Shown one piece after another: positions 7,333 through 15,044 of a DNA stretch of 64,000 nucleotides; position 1 is the first letter of the stretch; the number at the start of each line of letters is the position of its first letter. Source of the DNA: Candidatus Persebacteraceae bacterium Df01 (GTDB lineage Bacteria; Pseudomonadota; Gammaproteobacteria; Tethybacterales; Persebacteraceae); the NCBI GenBank assembly GCA_030386295.1, contig JANQAO010000003.1, positions 174,114 through 238,113 on the forward strand, given 5' to 3'. The notes beneath the pieces were generated by a model. It saw nothing but the letters and a program-made list of their open reading frames with translations. It had not been told where the DNA came from and did no database searches. A program made the translations under genes and the position numbers.

Positions 7333-7533
7333 ATGTGGATTATAGGCATGACGATATGGTGCATAGTCATTCACGTGGCGTCGGCAGTCATGTATCAATA
7401 TCAACAAACAGCAAAAAAAAATCAAAGGGTTGGTGTGGTGTGTCTAGCGGTATCTTGGATTTCAGGCATCGGGGCGATAGCACTAACGTTTATAGGGTGG
7501 TTATTGCTTTTGTCGATGGAAAGGATGATATGA
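7333..7533 (+). CDS. Small two-span membrane protein
   Basis: This is a 66-residue protein from ATG 7333 (an in-frame ATG at 7264 would add 23 hydrophobic residues). It has two predicted membrane segments (MWIIGMTIWCIVIHVASAV and GIGAIALTFIGWLLLL) joined by a polar loop (YQYQQTAKKNQR). Its TGA overlaps the next ATG (ATGA). No family is recognised. With its neighbour it forms a short membrane-protein pair in the early region, possibly acting on the host envelope. Confidence 0.5.
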   Translation: MWIIGMTIWCIVIHVASAVMYQYQQTAKKNQRVGVVCLAVSWISGIGAIALTFIGWLLLLSMERMI

Positions 7534-7925
7534 ATAATACACGGAATTACTGGATTAAGCTGGCGCATGTACACCCACGCAGATTGGGTTGGAATGACGA
7601 CACCCGCCGCGGCATCATGCAGCAGCGATATGGTGTGGAGAGCACGGCAAAGTTACCACTGGATAAACTACGCGACTGGGTGAGCTACTTATATCACCAA
7701 GTCCAAAAAATACCGACCAAGAGTGAGAGCGATTTTGCTGCAAAACAAAAACAAATAGCGAAAATTCACGCTCAATGTAAAGCAATGAATCTGCCATTAT
7801 CCTATGCCAATACAATCGCCAAGAACCAACACGGGATTGATTATCTAGAGTGGCTATCGCCCGCACAACTCAGAGGGGTGATTGCGGCGTTAGCATACCA
7901 CCAGCAACGGAGGAAAAGAAAATGA
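7530..7925 (+). CDS. GemA/gp16 family protein
   Basis: This 131-residue protein starts at ATG 7530, which overlaps the preceding stop. The stretch IKLAHVHPRRLGWNDDTRRG followed by LPLDKLRDWVSYL matches the Mu gp16 (GemA, DUF1018) family, which reads roughly IKLIHVARRQLGLDDDTYR, then LD.VL..L. In Mu this region modulates host gene expression and DNA supercoiling; the exact biochemical role is unclear. The position after B and before gam agrees with Mu. Confidence 0.85.
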   Translation: MNNTRNYWIKLAHVHPRRLGWNDDTRRGIMQQRYGVESTAKLPLDKLRDWVSYLYHQVQKIPTKSESDFAAKQKQIAKIHAQCKAMNLPLSYANTIAKNQHGIDYLEWLSPAQLRGVIAALAYHQQRRKRK

Positions 7926-8419
7926 ATAATAAAAGATACCTCGCACTCATTATAGGGATGGCGACGTGTGCAGCGGTGACGGCGAGCGACCAGATTGTTA
8001 TCCCCGCTATATTGGTAAAGGACGGCGATACCATTCGCGCCGGTAGTGGATACGGCGCACATCATGTGCGCTTGTGTGCGATTGACACGCCAGAAAAAGA
8101 CCAACCACACGGGGCAGAAGCGACAGCAGCACTGGCCGCTATGCTATTGAGCGGTGACCCGCTACGGATAGTATTCACCGGCAGTGCAGCGTGGGGTCGA
8201 GTGAATGGGCTAATTATCGGCGACGATCCAAAATACATAAATCTGCAGATGGTCAAAGATGGGCATGCATGGGCAGCACGTGACATATATGCTGACGATT
8301 GCGGGCAATTACTACCGCCGGAAGTATTACAAGCGGCAGAAGACGAAGCACGCGCTGCCAAACGCGGTCTGTGGACATTACCCAACCCCATTAGGCCCAG
8401 TGAATGGCGTAAAAAGTAA
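7922..8419 (+). CDS. Secreted thermonuclease (SNase-like)
   Basis: This 165-residue protein has an N-terminal signal sequence (KRYLALIIGMATCAAVTA) and then one staphylococcal-nuclease domain. The expected catalytic residues are present: Asp in VKDGDTI, Arg/Asp/Glu in VRLCAIDTPEKD, and Arg in AWGRVNG. The tail EDEARAAKRGLW is also typical. It should hydrolyse DNA or RNA in the periplasm or outside, needing calcium. It overlaps gemA by four bases and precedes gam, so it is early. A nuclease cargo there is unusual for Mu-like phages; superinfection exclusion or nucleotide scavenging are guesses. Confidence 0.88.
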   Translation: MNNKRYLALIIGMATCAAVTASDQIVIPAILVKDGDTIRAGSGYGAHHVRLCAIDTPEKDQPHGAEATAALAAMLLSGDPLRIVFTGSAAWGRVNGLIIGDDPKYINLQMVKDGHAWAARDIYADDCGQLLPPEVLQAAEDEARAAKRGLWTLPNPIRPSEWRKK

Positions 8420-8440
8420 CCAACATAACAGGAGCAAAAC

Positions 8441-8968
8441 ATGAACCACGAACACCACATCAACCAATTAGCTGAAGCGCACAACCAGAATATTATTGCG
8501 CTAGCCACCCTCGGCAGTAAAATAGAAGCCGCCGAAGCCAAAGTGCGAGAAGCAAAAAAAACAGACTTAGATAAATTGCTGCGAGCAGAAATAGAAACCC
8601 GAGTGGCACTATATAACGCTATTGTGGATAGTGATCCATCGCTGTGGCAATCCAAAAAAACACGGTCAGTCGGCGCAATTAAATATGGTCTACAAAAAGA
8701 ACGTACGACAATCAACATCCCCGACGAAATCGCAACCATAGCTAAGTTACGCGAGATTTACGGGATTGACGCCAAGCGTTTTATTAACATCATTGAAAAA
8801 ATAAAAAAGACAGCAGTGCATGATTTACCTGACGATGAAGCTAAGTCAGCAGGTATCAAAGTACAGCTTGGTGACGAAAATGCCATTTTCGTAAAAACGA
8901 CTATTACCCTCCCCAATGTTATCAAGCAAATAATGGCTGATGGCTGGACTGACAGCGAAAATGCCTGA
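8441..8968 (+). CDS. gam: Gam-like host-nuclease inhibitor
   Basis: This 175-residue protein matches Mu Gam (174) in length and layout: a long N-terminal helical hairpin (EAAEAKVREAKKTDLDKLL), the beta segment KKTRSVGAIKYGLQ, and a C-terminal part KVQLGDENAIFVKTTITLP. Mu Gam is a Ku-like dimer that coats DNA ends and blocks exonucleases. The ATG at 8441 has a good AGGAG six bases before it. It overlaps the next gene by eight bases. Confidence 0.9.
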   Translation: MNHEHHINQLAEAHNQNIIALATLGSKIEAAEAKVREAKKTDLDKLLRAEIETRVALYNAIVDSDPSLWQSKKTRSVGAIKYGLQKERTTINIPDEIATIAKLREIYGIDAKRFINIIEKIKKTAVHDLPDDEAKSAGIKVQLGDENAIFVKTTITLPNVIKQIMADGWTDSENA

Positions 8969-9281
8969 TATTAAAGATAATATATTCTTGCGTGTGTTGA
9001 CCGACCATCTGTCGCCGCAGCAGGCATATGATGTATCTATCTACGTAGGCAAACAGATGGGCGGTGCGCGGTTCTGGGTATCGAGTCAAGGAGCATCGCA
9101 ATGCCCCACGGCGCAAAGGTTCATTAGAACACTACGGCGCGGGCTAATCCAGAACGGAATCCCACCCAAACTAACAGACCAGATAATTGCATCAATCAAT
9201 GCAGTGACCCCCATGATATATGTGCCGACTAGCGGGCTAGGCCCCGTTACGAACAGCACAGCTGGGCAGAGAGCAATATAA
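8961..9281 (+). CDS. Hypothetical protein in the Mor (middle regulator) position
   Basis: This is a 106-residue protein from ATG 8961. The pattern LSPQQAYDVSIYVGKQMGGA, then TAQRFIRTLRRGLIQNGIPP, recalls the Mor/C family, which has a conserved GG before a C-terminal helix-turn-helix, but the match is weak. It is the last gene of the early run and is followed by a 250-base gap with regulatory signals, just where Mu places Mor and C. I infer a possible transcription activator and would not insist on it. Confidence 0.45.
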   Translation: MPDIKDNIFLRVLTDHLSPQQAYDVSIYVGKQMGGARFWVSSQGASQCPTAQRFIRTLRRGLIQNGIPPKLTDQIIASINAVTPMIYVPTSGLGPVTNSTAGQRAI

Positions 9282-9532
9282 TATTGTGTACAACGACACC
9301 CAAGTATTTCCTTCCTGCAGCGAGAATTGTAGATATTCTTTTGACTTATTATTGATTTTTTAATAAAAAAAGAGAGAGAAAATGAAAATAGAAATTTTAT
9401 TGGGTGATATAAATATCTAATTTCTACTGCAATAAATTATGCAAAGTAATGGCATCTATCAGCTAATGATGCCGCGCCGTTACGACTAAGCTACGTAGCC
9501 GATTTCCGTAAAAAAAACACCATAATGGAAGC
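9282..9532 (+). promoter_or_regulatory. Early/late junction with promoter candidates
   Basis: There is no convincing gene in these 251 bases. TTGACT (9341-9346), a 17-base spacer and TAAAAA (9364-9369) form a weak sigma70-like promoter followed by A-rich DNA. A 12-codon frame at 9382 has a purine-rich leader but no other support. The last 42 bases before ATG 9533 carry the shared element described separately. Confidence 0.4.
9491..9532 (+). promoter_or_regulatory. Shared late-operon 5' element, copy 1
   Basis: CTACGTAGC begins exactly 42 bases before the ATG at 9533. The same nonamer, with an internal 8-base palindrome, begins exactly 42 bases before the ATG at 15653. Without gaps, 28 of the 42 bases agree, including CCG and A-rich blocks. 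It is probably a late promoter/operator plus 5' leader. Confidence 0.6.
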
Positions 9533-9943
9533 ATGAGATTTCCACAATTTACCGACTATGAGGCAAGCGAATGGATCGCGCGCCGACTAAAAGAAGAAAA
9601 AATAAATTCTGCAACCAAGCTGGATAGTGGCGATATCGCCGACTGGTCTACTAGCCAACATGTCGGTGAGGTCAGCTCAGCCACGTCAATGAAGCGAGTG
9701 TTGGGTGATGTTCGGATAGAAGCGATCGAGAATGACCGCATGCCGAATATTACCTTTTATCGCGGTGAAGGAGAGACAGAAGCCCAAGTGATAGCCGCAG
9801 CCAAACTAGCGGAAAAAGACTTAGCAATGGGGCGAGTGAGTGGAGGCTTTCCGTTCGTGATGGTGATTGTTGGATCGCACGAAGAGGGCTGTCGGCTGGC
9901 TACTGTTGCCGATGCTGAATCATTCACAGAGAGCGGAAAATGA
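9533..9943 (+). CDS. Hypothetical protein, first gene of late block 1
   Basis: This 136-residue acidic, mostly soluble-looking protein has a helical N-terminus (ASEWIARRLKEEKIN) and a helix in the second half (AQVIAAAKLAEKDLAMGR) before a hydrophobic strand (FPFVMVIVG). I recognise no family. Its stop overlaps the lipoprotein start (ATGA). As first gene after the shared 42-base element it should be made early in the late phase. Confidence 0.5.
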   Translation: MRFPQFTDYEASEWIARRLKEEKINSATKLDSGDIADWSTSQHVGEVSSATSMKRVLGDVRIEAIENDRMPNITFYRGEGETEAQVIAAAKLAEKDLAMGRVSGGFPFVMVIVGSHEEGCRLATVADAESFTESGK

Positions 9944-10257
9944 CAAAACTAACGTGTATGATGGGATTAACAATATTACTGAGTGGTTGCGCTATCACGC
10001 ATGATGGTGATGCGCTGAGTATTCCCGCTGATGTGCAAACCAATGCCGAAGCGCGTGCTGATTATTGCGCTAACCGCGCGCAATTCAAAAACCAAATGAC
10101 AATATTAGAAGCGCTTGCTAATGGTGTCGCTATACCAGCATCAGCAGTAGGCGTACCGGTTGGTGCGTTATTAGGCGTGGTTGGCAGCAGCAAGGTAGCA
10201 CTCAAGCCAGCGACCGAAGCCGCCGATACACTGTGCGCTGATGAATGGGCGGGGTAA
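9940..10257 (+). CDS. Predicted phage lipoprotein
   Basis: This 105-residue protein begins with a lipoprotein signal (LTCMMGLTILLSGC), giving a lipobox LSGC with Cys at residue 17. Three further Cys follow, and there is a hydrophobic, Gly/Ala/Val-rich segment (GVAIPASAVGVPVGALLGVV). It should be anchored in an envelope membrane. Lysis (spanin-type) or surface exclusion roles are possible. It overlaps genes on both sides. Confidence 0.6.
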   Translation: MTKLTCMMGLTILLSGCAITHDGDALSIPADVQTNAEARADYCANRAQFKNQMTILEALANGVAIPASAVGVPVGALLGVVGSSKVALKPATEAADTLCADEWAG

Positions 10258-10820
10258 TGGATGCGGCTATGCAATACGCATTCCCGGAGCATCCGCTCGT
10301 AATATCCATTAATCATGCCTCGCAAGATAAGGCATACATTAATCTGTATCCGTTTAATATTGTAATACCTGACATCGGCAAGATAACGCTGCCGGGGTTA
10401 TTCATCTCTGACGGGATGTCAATCCCTGATTTCGCCCAAATGAGCATTCAAGGGGAGGATGGAATAGTGGCAGGGCATATTCATGATATGTTGTATTCAC
10501 ATGGGTTTCCCGCGCGGCTGGCAGCAGAGTACCCTAATGCACCGACATGGACGCGCGAGCAAGCGGACCAAGCACTACTGGATTACATAAATCAACACTG
10601 CCCGGGAATCAGTAAAATTGAGTCGTGGATAGCGCAGCGTGCCGTGCAGATATTCGGCGAGAGATATTTCCAAGCACAAAAAAACGACATATGGCGTCGG
10701 CGAATAGCAGATAACCTCGGCGGCATATCGGGCAATGGTTGCGGCGTGGAGTACCCGCAACCATTGCCCGGAGATGTGTACAAAATCAGATACGGCAATA
10801 GATATAGAGGGCAAGGGTAA
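10257..10820 (+). CDS. DUF1353-like phage protein
   Basis: The start is ATG 10257, overlapping the previous TAA (TAATG); ATG 10245 is an alternative. The 187-residue protein has the DUF1353 signatures LPGLFISDGMSIP and GHIHDMLYSHG (family: SDG-S-P, then HD-LY). The molecular role of DUF1353 is unknown; it is common near phage lysis and tail genes. Near its 3' end the DNA contains a perfect 16-base inverted repeat that encodes NGCGVEYPQPLPG. Confidence 0.7.
   Translation: MDAAMQYAFPEHPLVISINHASQDKAYINLYPFNIVIPDIGKITLPGLFISDGMSIPDFAQMSIQGEDGIVAGHIHDMLYSHGFPARLAAEYPNAPTWTREQADQALLDYINQHCPGISKIESWIAQRAVQIFGERYFQAQKNDIWRRRIADNLGGISGNGCGVEYPQPLPGDVYKIRYGNRYRGQG
10729..10770. repeat. Perfect 16-base inverted repeat inside DUF1353 gene
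   Basis: CGGGCAATGGTTGCGG (10729-10744) and its exact complement CCGCAACCATTGCCCG (10755-10770) flank a 10-base loop. There is no T-tract after it, and it lies 50 bases before the stop codon. Confidence 0.9.
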
Positions 10821-11074
10821 TGGTCGAATGGACCGAAGCCGTAATAACTATATTAGTTGCCGTTGGTGCGGCAATTATTACGGTGGCAAAATTCATTTCA
10901 GGTGCCAAGCGGGCGGAGAGGTCTGCAATACGTGCGCACGAGCGCATTGACGAAATGGCTGAAAAAATTACCGAAACGCAAAAAGAAACACGCGAAGAAA
11001 TCAAAGCAAGCTTCACGCGTGTGCATAATCGGCTTGACCGCATGATGGAGCACATCAGCAATATTAAACAGTGA
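10820..11074 (+). CDS. Small membrane-anchored coiled-coil protein (Mu gp25-like)
   Basis: This 84-residue protein has one N-terminal span (AVITILVAVGAAIITVAKFI) followed by a charged coiled coil (EKITETQKETREEIK). Length, topology and position directly before the gp27-like protein resemble DUF2730 proteins of Mu-like phages (gp25 region). Function is unknown; a holin or spanin partner is an alternative. It is coupled to the gene before by TAATG. Confidence 0.6.
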   Translation: MVEWTEAVITILVAVGAAIITVAKFISGAKRAERSAIRAHERIDEMAEKITETQKETREEIKASFTRVHNRLDRMMEHISNIKQ

Positions 11075-11075
11075 C

Positions 11076-11597
11076 ATGGCCAAAGGTAGCATAGTAAGAA
11101 AAAAATTACCTGCTCATGTTCGCGAAGAACTTGAGAAACAGCTAGTTAAGCATGGATTCGCCGATTATACGGAGCTTGTTGAATGGCTTAAAAAAACACA
11201 CGGCTATACGATTAGTCGTGCTGCGCTCCACCGATTCGGACAGAAACTAGAAGAACGCATTAAAAAAATATCGGACATAACCGAAATAGCTAAGGCGCTA
11301 GGGCGTGCCTCTAACGATAACGAAGAAGAGTTAACCATAGCGACCAGCAGGTTAATATCCGCAGAGCTGTTTAATAATCTAATTAAAAATAAAGAATTAT
11401 CCACAGCCGAATTAAAAGAAGCCGCCCAAAGCATATCTGTTCTACTCCGCAGCAAGGTTGGGCTGCTAGATTACCAACGAAAAGTACAAAACAATATAAC
11501 CTCGGCACAAAACCAAGCAGAAAAACTTGTATCATCGGCGGGACTATCACCGGACAAGATAAAATTGTTGCGCGGCATAATTGCCGGTATTACTTGA
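11076..11597 (+). CDS. Mu gp27-like protein (DUF3486), likely small terminase
   Basis: This 173-residue protein begins IVRKKLPAHVREELEKQL and continues DYTELVEWLKKTHGYTISRA, the HTH-like opening of DUF3486. A helical body with an oligomer-like segment follows (LKEAAQSISVLLRSK). In Mu, gp27 lies before the large terminase and is taken to be the small, DNA-recognising subunit. Its stop overlaps the terminase ATG (TGATG), in line with joint production. Confidence 0.8.
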   Translation: MAKGSIVRKKLPAHVREELEKQLVKHGFADYTELVEWLKKTHGYTISRAALHRFGQKLEERIKKISDITEIAKALGRASNDNEEELTIATSRLISAELFNNLIKNKELSTAELKEAAQSISVLLRSKVGLLDYQRKVQNNITSAQNQAEKLVSSAGLSPDKIKLLRGIIAGIT

Positions 11598-13135
11598 TGG
11601 CTTTTTCCGCTCCCGCATACGAGCGCAGCTCTCCCATATCAGATATTCCGCTGCTGGCATATCAGCGCGTATATGAAGCACTTAAAAAAAAGAATCAAAT
11701 AATAGTATGGCTTAAGAGTCGGCGAATTGGCGCATCATGGGCTGATGCCGGGCTGGCAACGCTCAACATTGCCGCAGCGGGGACGGGCCATCATTACTAC
11801 CAAGCATATAACAAGGATATGACGCGCCAGTACATATCCGACGCAAAAAATTGGGCAAAAAAATTCCAAATCGCAATGGGCGATATTCAGATCAACGATG
11901 CCGACAAAGATAATCTGACGTTTGAGGTTCGGTGCGCAAGCGGTCGCCGCATCGAAGCACTCTCAGCTAATCCGGCAGCATTTCGGTCAAAAGGTGCCCC
12001 CGGGGATTCGTTCACTGTTGACGAATGTCGTGATATTGCTGGCTTTATCGACATACTAGAAGCTATAACGCCAGTCATCATATGGGGCTCGCATATATCA
12101 TTCATGTCATCAGCTGCGCGTGTGACACATCCATTTACAGAAGTCATTGCCGACATTCAGAGTGGAAAGAGAAAAGGATGGGCGCTACTCAAGACGACAT
12201 TCCTCGATGCAATGAAGGATGGGCTGTACCGCCGCATCTGCCAAATAAACAAAAAAAATTGGGCTGTGAAAGAAGAAGAAGGTTTTTATTATCGTGTTAT
12301 TGGCGAAGTAGAAAATCCAGCACAAGAGTTATTTTGTATCCCCGGAGAATCCAGTGGAGCATGGATGACGACAGCACTCATCGAAGCGCGGACTGATGCA
12401 GCACTACCGTTGTTACGCTGGGCAACGCCGGATGGCGTCTCTCCAACCGAGTTTACCTTTTGGCCGGAGCGCGCTCGCGAAGCAGAAATAAACCAGTTTT
12501 TTGTTTCGGTTGTGATGCCGGCACTGGTATCAGTGGGGCGCGAACAGCGGGGCTTTTTGGGTTGGGACTTTGGCCGCAGTGGCGACAAGTCCAGCATTGC
12601 GGTAATGTTTCTTATGCCGACTATGTTGCGGCGAGCGATTATTATTGAGTTGGCGGGGTGTCCATTTCGCCAGCAGGAGCAGCTGGGCAATCTCATGATT
12701 GAGTGGCTGGTTGATAATGGCGGCTTCGGTAGTGCGCAATGTGATGCGCGCGGCATTGGTAATCCTACATCAGAAGCACTACAACAGAAATGGGGTGAGA
12801 ACGCAATTGTCGCCAACCAAACAAGCGCGCGATGGTACGACAACAACATGCCACCGCTCAAACAAGCATTCGAGGATGGCGCGATTGCGATACCGCGGCA
12901 GGTAGACATAATCAACGATTTACGGTCGGTTGAGGTGATCAACGGAACACCCAAACCGCCGGACGGCCGAATAAAAGGCACGGACGGCATCCAGCGGCAC
13001 TGTGACTCGGCTGTTGCGCTGGCACTGGCTTATGCCGCAACGCGAAACGATGCCGGTGCATTGGAGTGGGAAGAGGTAATCCCGCACGACCCATTCCGTG
13101 AACAAATAATTGCCTATGGCAAGGGAGACGTATGA
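11597..13135 (+). CDS. Terminase large subunit, Mu gp28-like
   Basis: This 512-residue protein starts at ATG 11597. The ATPase domain has the deviant gp28-type P-loop KSRRIGASW (40-48) and a DE pair (FTVDECRDI). The C-terminal RNase H-like nuclease begins with FLGWDFGRSGDKSS (Asp324) and continues with QCDARGIGNP and HCDSAVALALA. It packages DNA by the headful mechanism and, in Mu, cuts outside the prophage ends. It overlaps the portal gene by four bases. Confidence 0.92.
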   Translation: MAFSAPAYERSSPISDIPLLAYQRVYEALKKKNQIIVWLKSRRIGASWADAGLATLNIAAAGTGHHYYQAYNKDMTRQYISDAKNWAKKFQIAMGDIQINDADKDNLTFEVRCASGRRIEALSANPAAFRSKGAPGDSFTVDECRDIAGFIDILEAITPVIIWGSHISFMSSAARVTHPFTEVIADIQSGKRKGWALLKTTFLDAMKDGLYRRICQINKKNWAVKEEEGFYYRVIGEVENPAQELFCIPGESSGAWMTTALIEARTDAALPLLRWATPDGVSPTEFTFWPERAREAEINQFFVSVVMPALVSVGREQRGFLGWDFGRSGDKSSIAVMFLMPTMLRRAIIIELAGCPFRQQEQLGNLMIEWLVDNGGFGSAQCDARGIGNPTSEALQQKWGENAIVANQTSARWYDNNMPPLKQAFEDGAIAIPRQVDIINDLRSVEVINGTPKPPDGRIKGTDGIQRHCDSAVALALAYAATRNDAGALEWEEVIPHDPFREQIIAYGKGDV

Positions 13136-14700
13136 TTAATTGGCTGATTAAGAATTTACCGGCGGGGCGCAGCAGCGAGGAATTAGTGCTGCCACAACCC
13201 ATGCCTAAAAAAGAAAATTTAACCGACGAACAAGCAACCATCAATAGCGACCCGTATTACGCACCGACGGCTGGAGTCATTGATATTGACGAACACGATG
13301 ACATTATTAAAAATCAATCTCCAACACAAAAGTTGAAAATATATCGTAAGTGTGAGCAAGATATACGCATAGCTAGTATGCTGGATATCCGCAAGCGAGG
13401 ATTACTCACCAATGGCTGGAGCGTAGTGCCAGGAGGAGATGCTCCGGCGGATATACGTGCCGCCAAATTGTGTGATAAATGGCTAGCTGGGATTGATGCC
13501 GAGACGCTATTTAACAACATGCTGGACAGCACGCTATATGGGTTGAGCGTGATTGAATTAATCTGGGCAACAGACGGAGGTCACTGGCTCCCGCGAGAAG
13601 CGCGTAGTAAGCCGCCATGGCGATTTGTTTTTGATACGCAATTTCGGTTGCGTGTGTTGACGTGGGCGGATACCTATTACGGTGACCCTACCCTCCCCGC
13701 TAAATTTTTGGTGACCGTCCGCGAACGCTCAAATGACAATCCATACGGCAAAGGGCTGGGTATCCGACTGTACTGGGCGCAGCTATTTCGCCGTTATTGT
13801 ATGCAGTTTTGGGCGCGGTATGGAGATAGGTTTGGTACGCCGTATGTCGTAGGAACGTACCCGGGCACAGCCAAGCAAAGCGAGCGAACATTATTCAGGC
13901 GGATGTTGGCTTCGTTGCGCCGAGACACGGCGTTAATGAAACAAGAAGGATTCCAAGTTGAATTTGCCAATGCGGGTAGCGGCGGGTCCGCCCAAACAGA
14001 TTTTTATAAAAACTGGAAAATGGCAATAGATGAAGATATTGCGGTGTGCGTGCTCGGCAATACACTAACCACAACGATGTCAGGGTCGTCTGGGTCACGT
14101 GCCGCCGGCGAAGTTCATGAGAGGGTGAGCCAAGCTGCCATGACTGAAGACGCGCACAGAATACAGACTGCACTACGCCGTCAGGCATTTAAGTGGATTA
14201 CACATTACAACATTGATGACAATGCCAAGGTGCCGATGCTGCACTTTGACATGCCGGCGTTGGGCGCGCAAATCCAACGGGCAGAACGCGATGCGATGTT
14301 ACTGGCGCAGGGCGTACGCCCCGCCAATCCAGAACAATACTACCGTGAGAGATTCGGGGTTCAGATTGACGGCAATTTCTATCATAAGAATTCCGATGAG
14401 ATGCCGACCACGCCAGAGCTAACGGCTAACTTTGCGGCAGAGGAATTAAACAATCGCCGCAACCAAGCAATAAAAATAATAAACGATATAGATGAGACGG
14501 CGACCGGCCATGCTGCTGAAGCATGGAAAGAATTACAGGCGTTTGCGCTCGAGCAGCTTGACGCCGCGCAAAATGCAGAAGAACTGGAAGCCATTATTGA
14601 TGCAGTTGCCAGTGCAGCAGGTAACACGCCGATGAGTGAGAAGCTAGAAGCGTTGATGGTGTCGGGGATGGCGGCAGGCGAGGTAGGCAAGGTAGATTGA
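13132..14700 (+). CDS. Portal protein, Mu gp29-like (DUF935)
   Basis: This 522-residue protein has the expected family length. Landmarks are KLKIYRKCEQDIRIASMLDI, RKRGLLTNGWSV, LDSTLYGLSVIELIW, the YGKGLGIRLYW segment and LGNTLTT near residue 310, all typical of the DUF935 portal family of Mu-like phages. The portal forms the ring through which DNA enters and to which the neck binds. AAGGGAG precedes the ATG, and the TGA overlaps the next ATG. Confidence 0.92.
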   Translation: MINWLIKNLPAGRSSEELVLPQPMPKKENLTDEQATINSDPYYAPTAGVIDIDEHDDIIKNQSPTQKLKIYRKCEQDIRIASMLDIRKRGLLTNGWSVVPGGDAPADIRAAKLCDKWLAGIDAETLFNNMLDSTLYGLSVIELIWATDGGHWLPREARSKPPWRFVFDTQFRLRVLTWADTYYGDPTLPAKFLVTVRERSNDNPYGKGLGIRLYWAQLFRRYCMQFWARYGDRFGTPYVVGTYPGTAKQSERTLFRRMLASLRRDTALMKQEGFQVEFANAGSGGSAQTDFYKNWKMAIDEDIAVCVLGNTLTTTMSGSSGSRAAGEVHERVSQAAMTEDAHRIQTALRRQAFKWITHYNIDDNAKVPMLHFDMPALGAQIQRAERDAMLLAQGVRPANPEQYYRERFGVQIDGNFYHKNSDEMPTTPELTANFAAEELNNRRNQAIKIINDIDETATGHAAEAWKELQAFALEQLDAAQNAEELEAIIDAVASAAGNTPMSEKLEALMVSGMAAGEVGKVD

Positions 14701-15044
14701 TGGACATAGTCCTCCCCACTGCTGCGTTGAGATATTTACGCGCGCGGGGGGTCAGTATTAACAGCGGTGAATTTAAGCGGAGGTATGGTCAGTTGCGCGA
14801 CGTAGCATTTACTGTTGCACAGGTATCAAAAATCAGCACACTAACCAAACTGAATGATAGTCTGATTGATGCCGCCGCCAAAGGCCAAGGATTTAATGAA
14901 TGGCGAGCCGGAATTCAGGTACAAGTAGCCGCCAGCAAGATACCCGCCATCATAAAAAAGCCCCCCACCAATATAAAAGATAAAAAATATCAGTGGGCAG
15001 AGTATATGGACACTCACAGCTGGGCAGGCTGCGATGGAACCTAA
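14700..15044 (+). CDS. MuF/gp30-like head morphogenesis protein, truncated
   Basis: Only 114 residues are encoded, against roughly 400 in Mu gp30. The N-terminal helical region is recognisable (FKRRYGQLRDVAFTVAQVSK and LNDSLIDAAAKGQGFNEW). After about residue 75 the sequence departs from the family and ends at a TAA directly abutting the gpG ATG. MuF proteins sit in the head near the portal. Loss of the C-terminal three quarters could disable virion assembly, unless the phage has a natural short form. Confidence 0.65.
   Translation: MDIVLPTAALRYLRARGVSINSGEFKRRYGQLRDVAFTVAQVSKISTLTKLNDSLIDAAAKGQGFNEWRAGIQVQVAASKIPAIIKKPPTNIKDKKYQWAEYMDTHSWAGCDGT

Noticed and set aside
9036-9045. Third copy of CTACGTAG-like sequence (ATCTACGTAGGC)
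   Set aside because: It lies inside a coding frame, lacks the rest of the 42-base element and is not near a start codon.
9382-9420. 12-codon frame with purine-rich leader in the early/late gap
   Set aside because: It is too short, AT-driven and has no neighbour that would suggest a leader peptide.
10820-11074. Holin assignment for the one-span coiled-coil protein
   Set aside because: The position before gp27 and the long coiled coil fit the Mu gp25 region better; no independent holin feature is visible.
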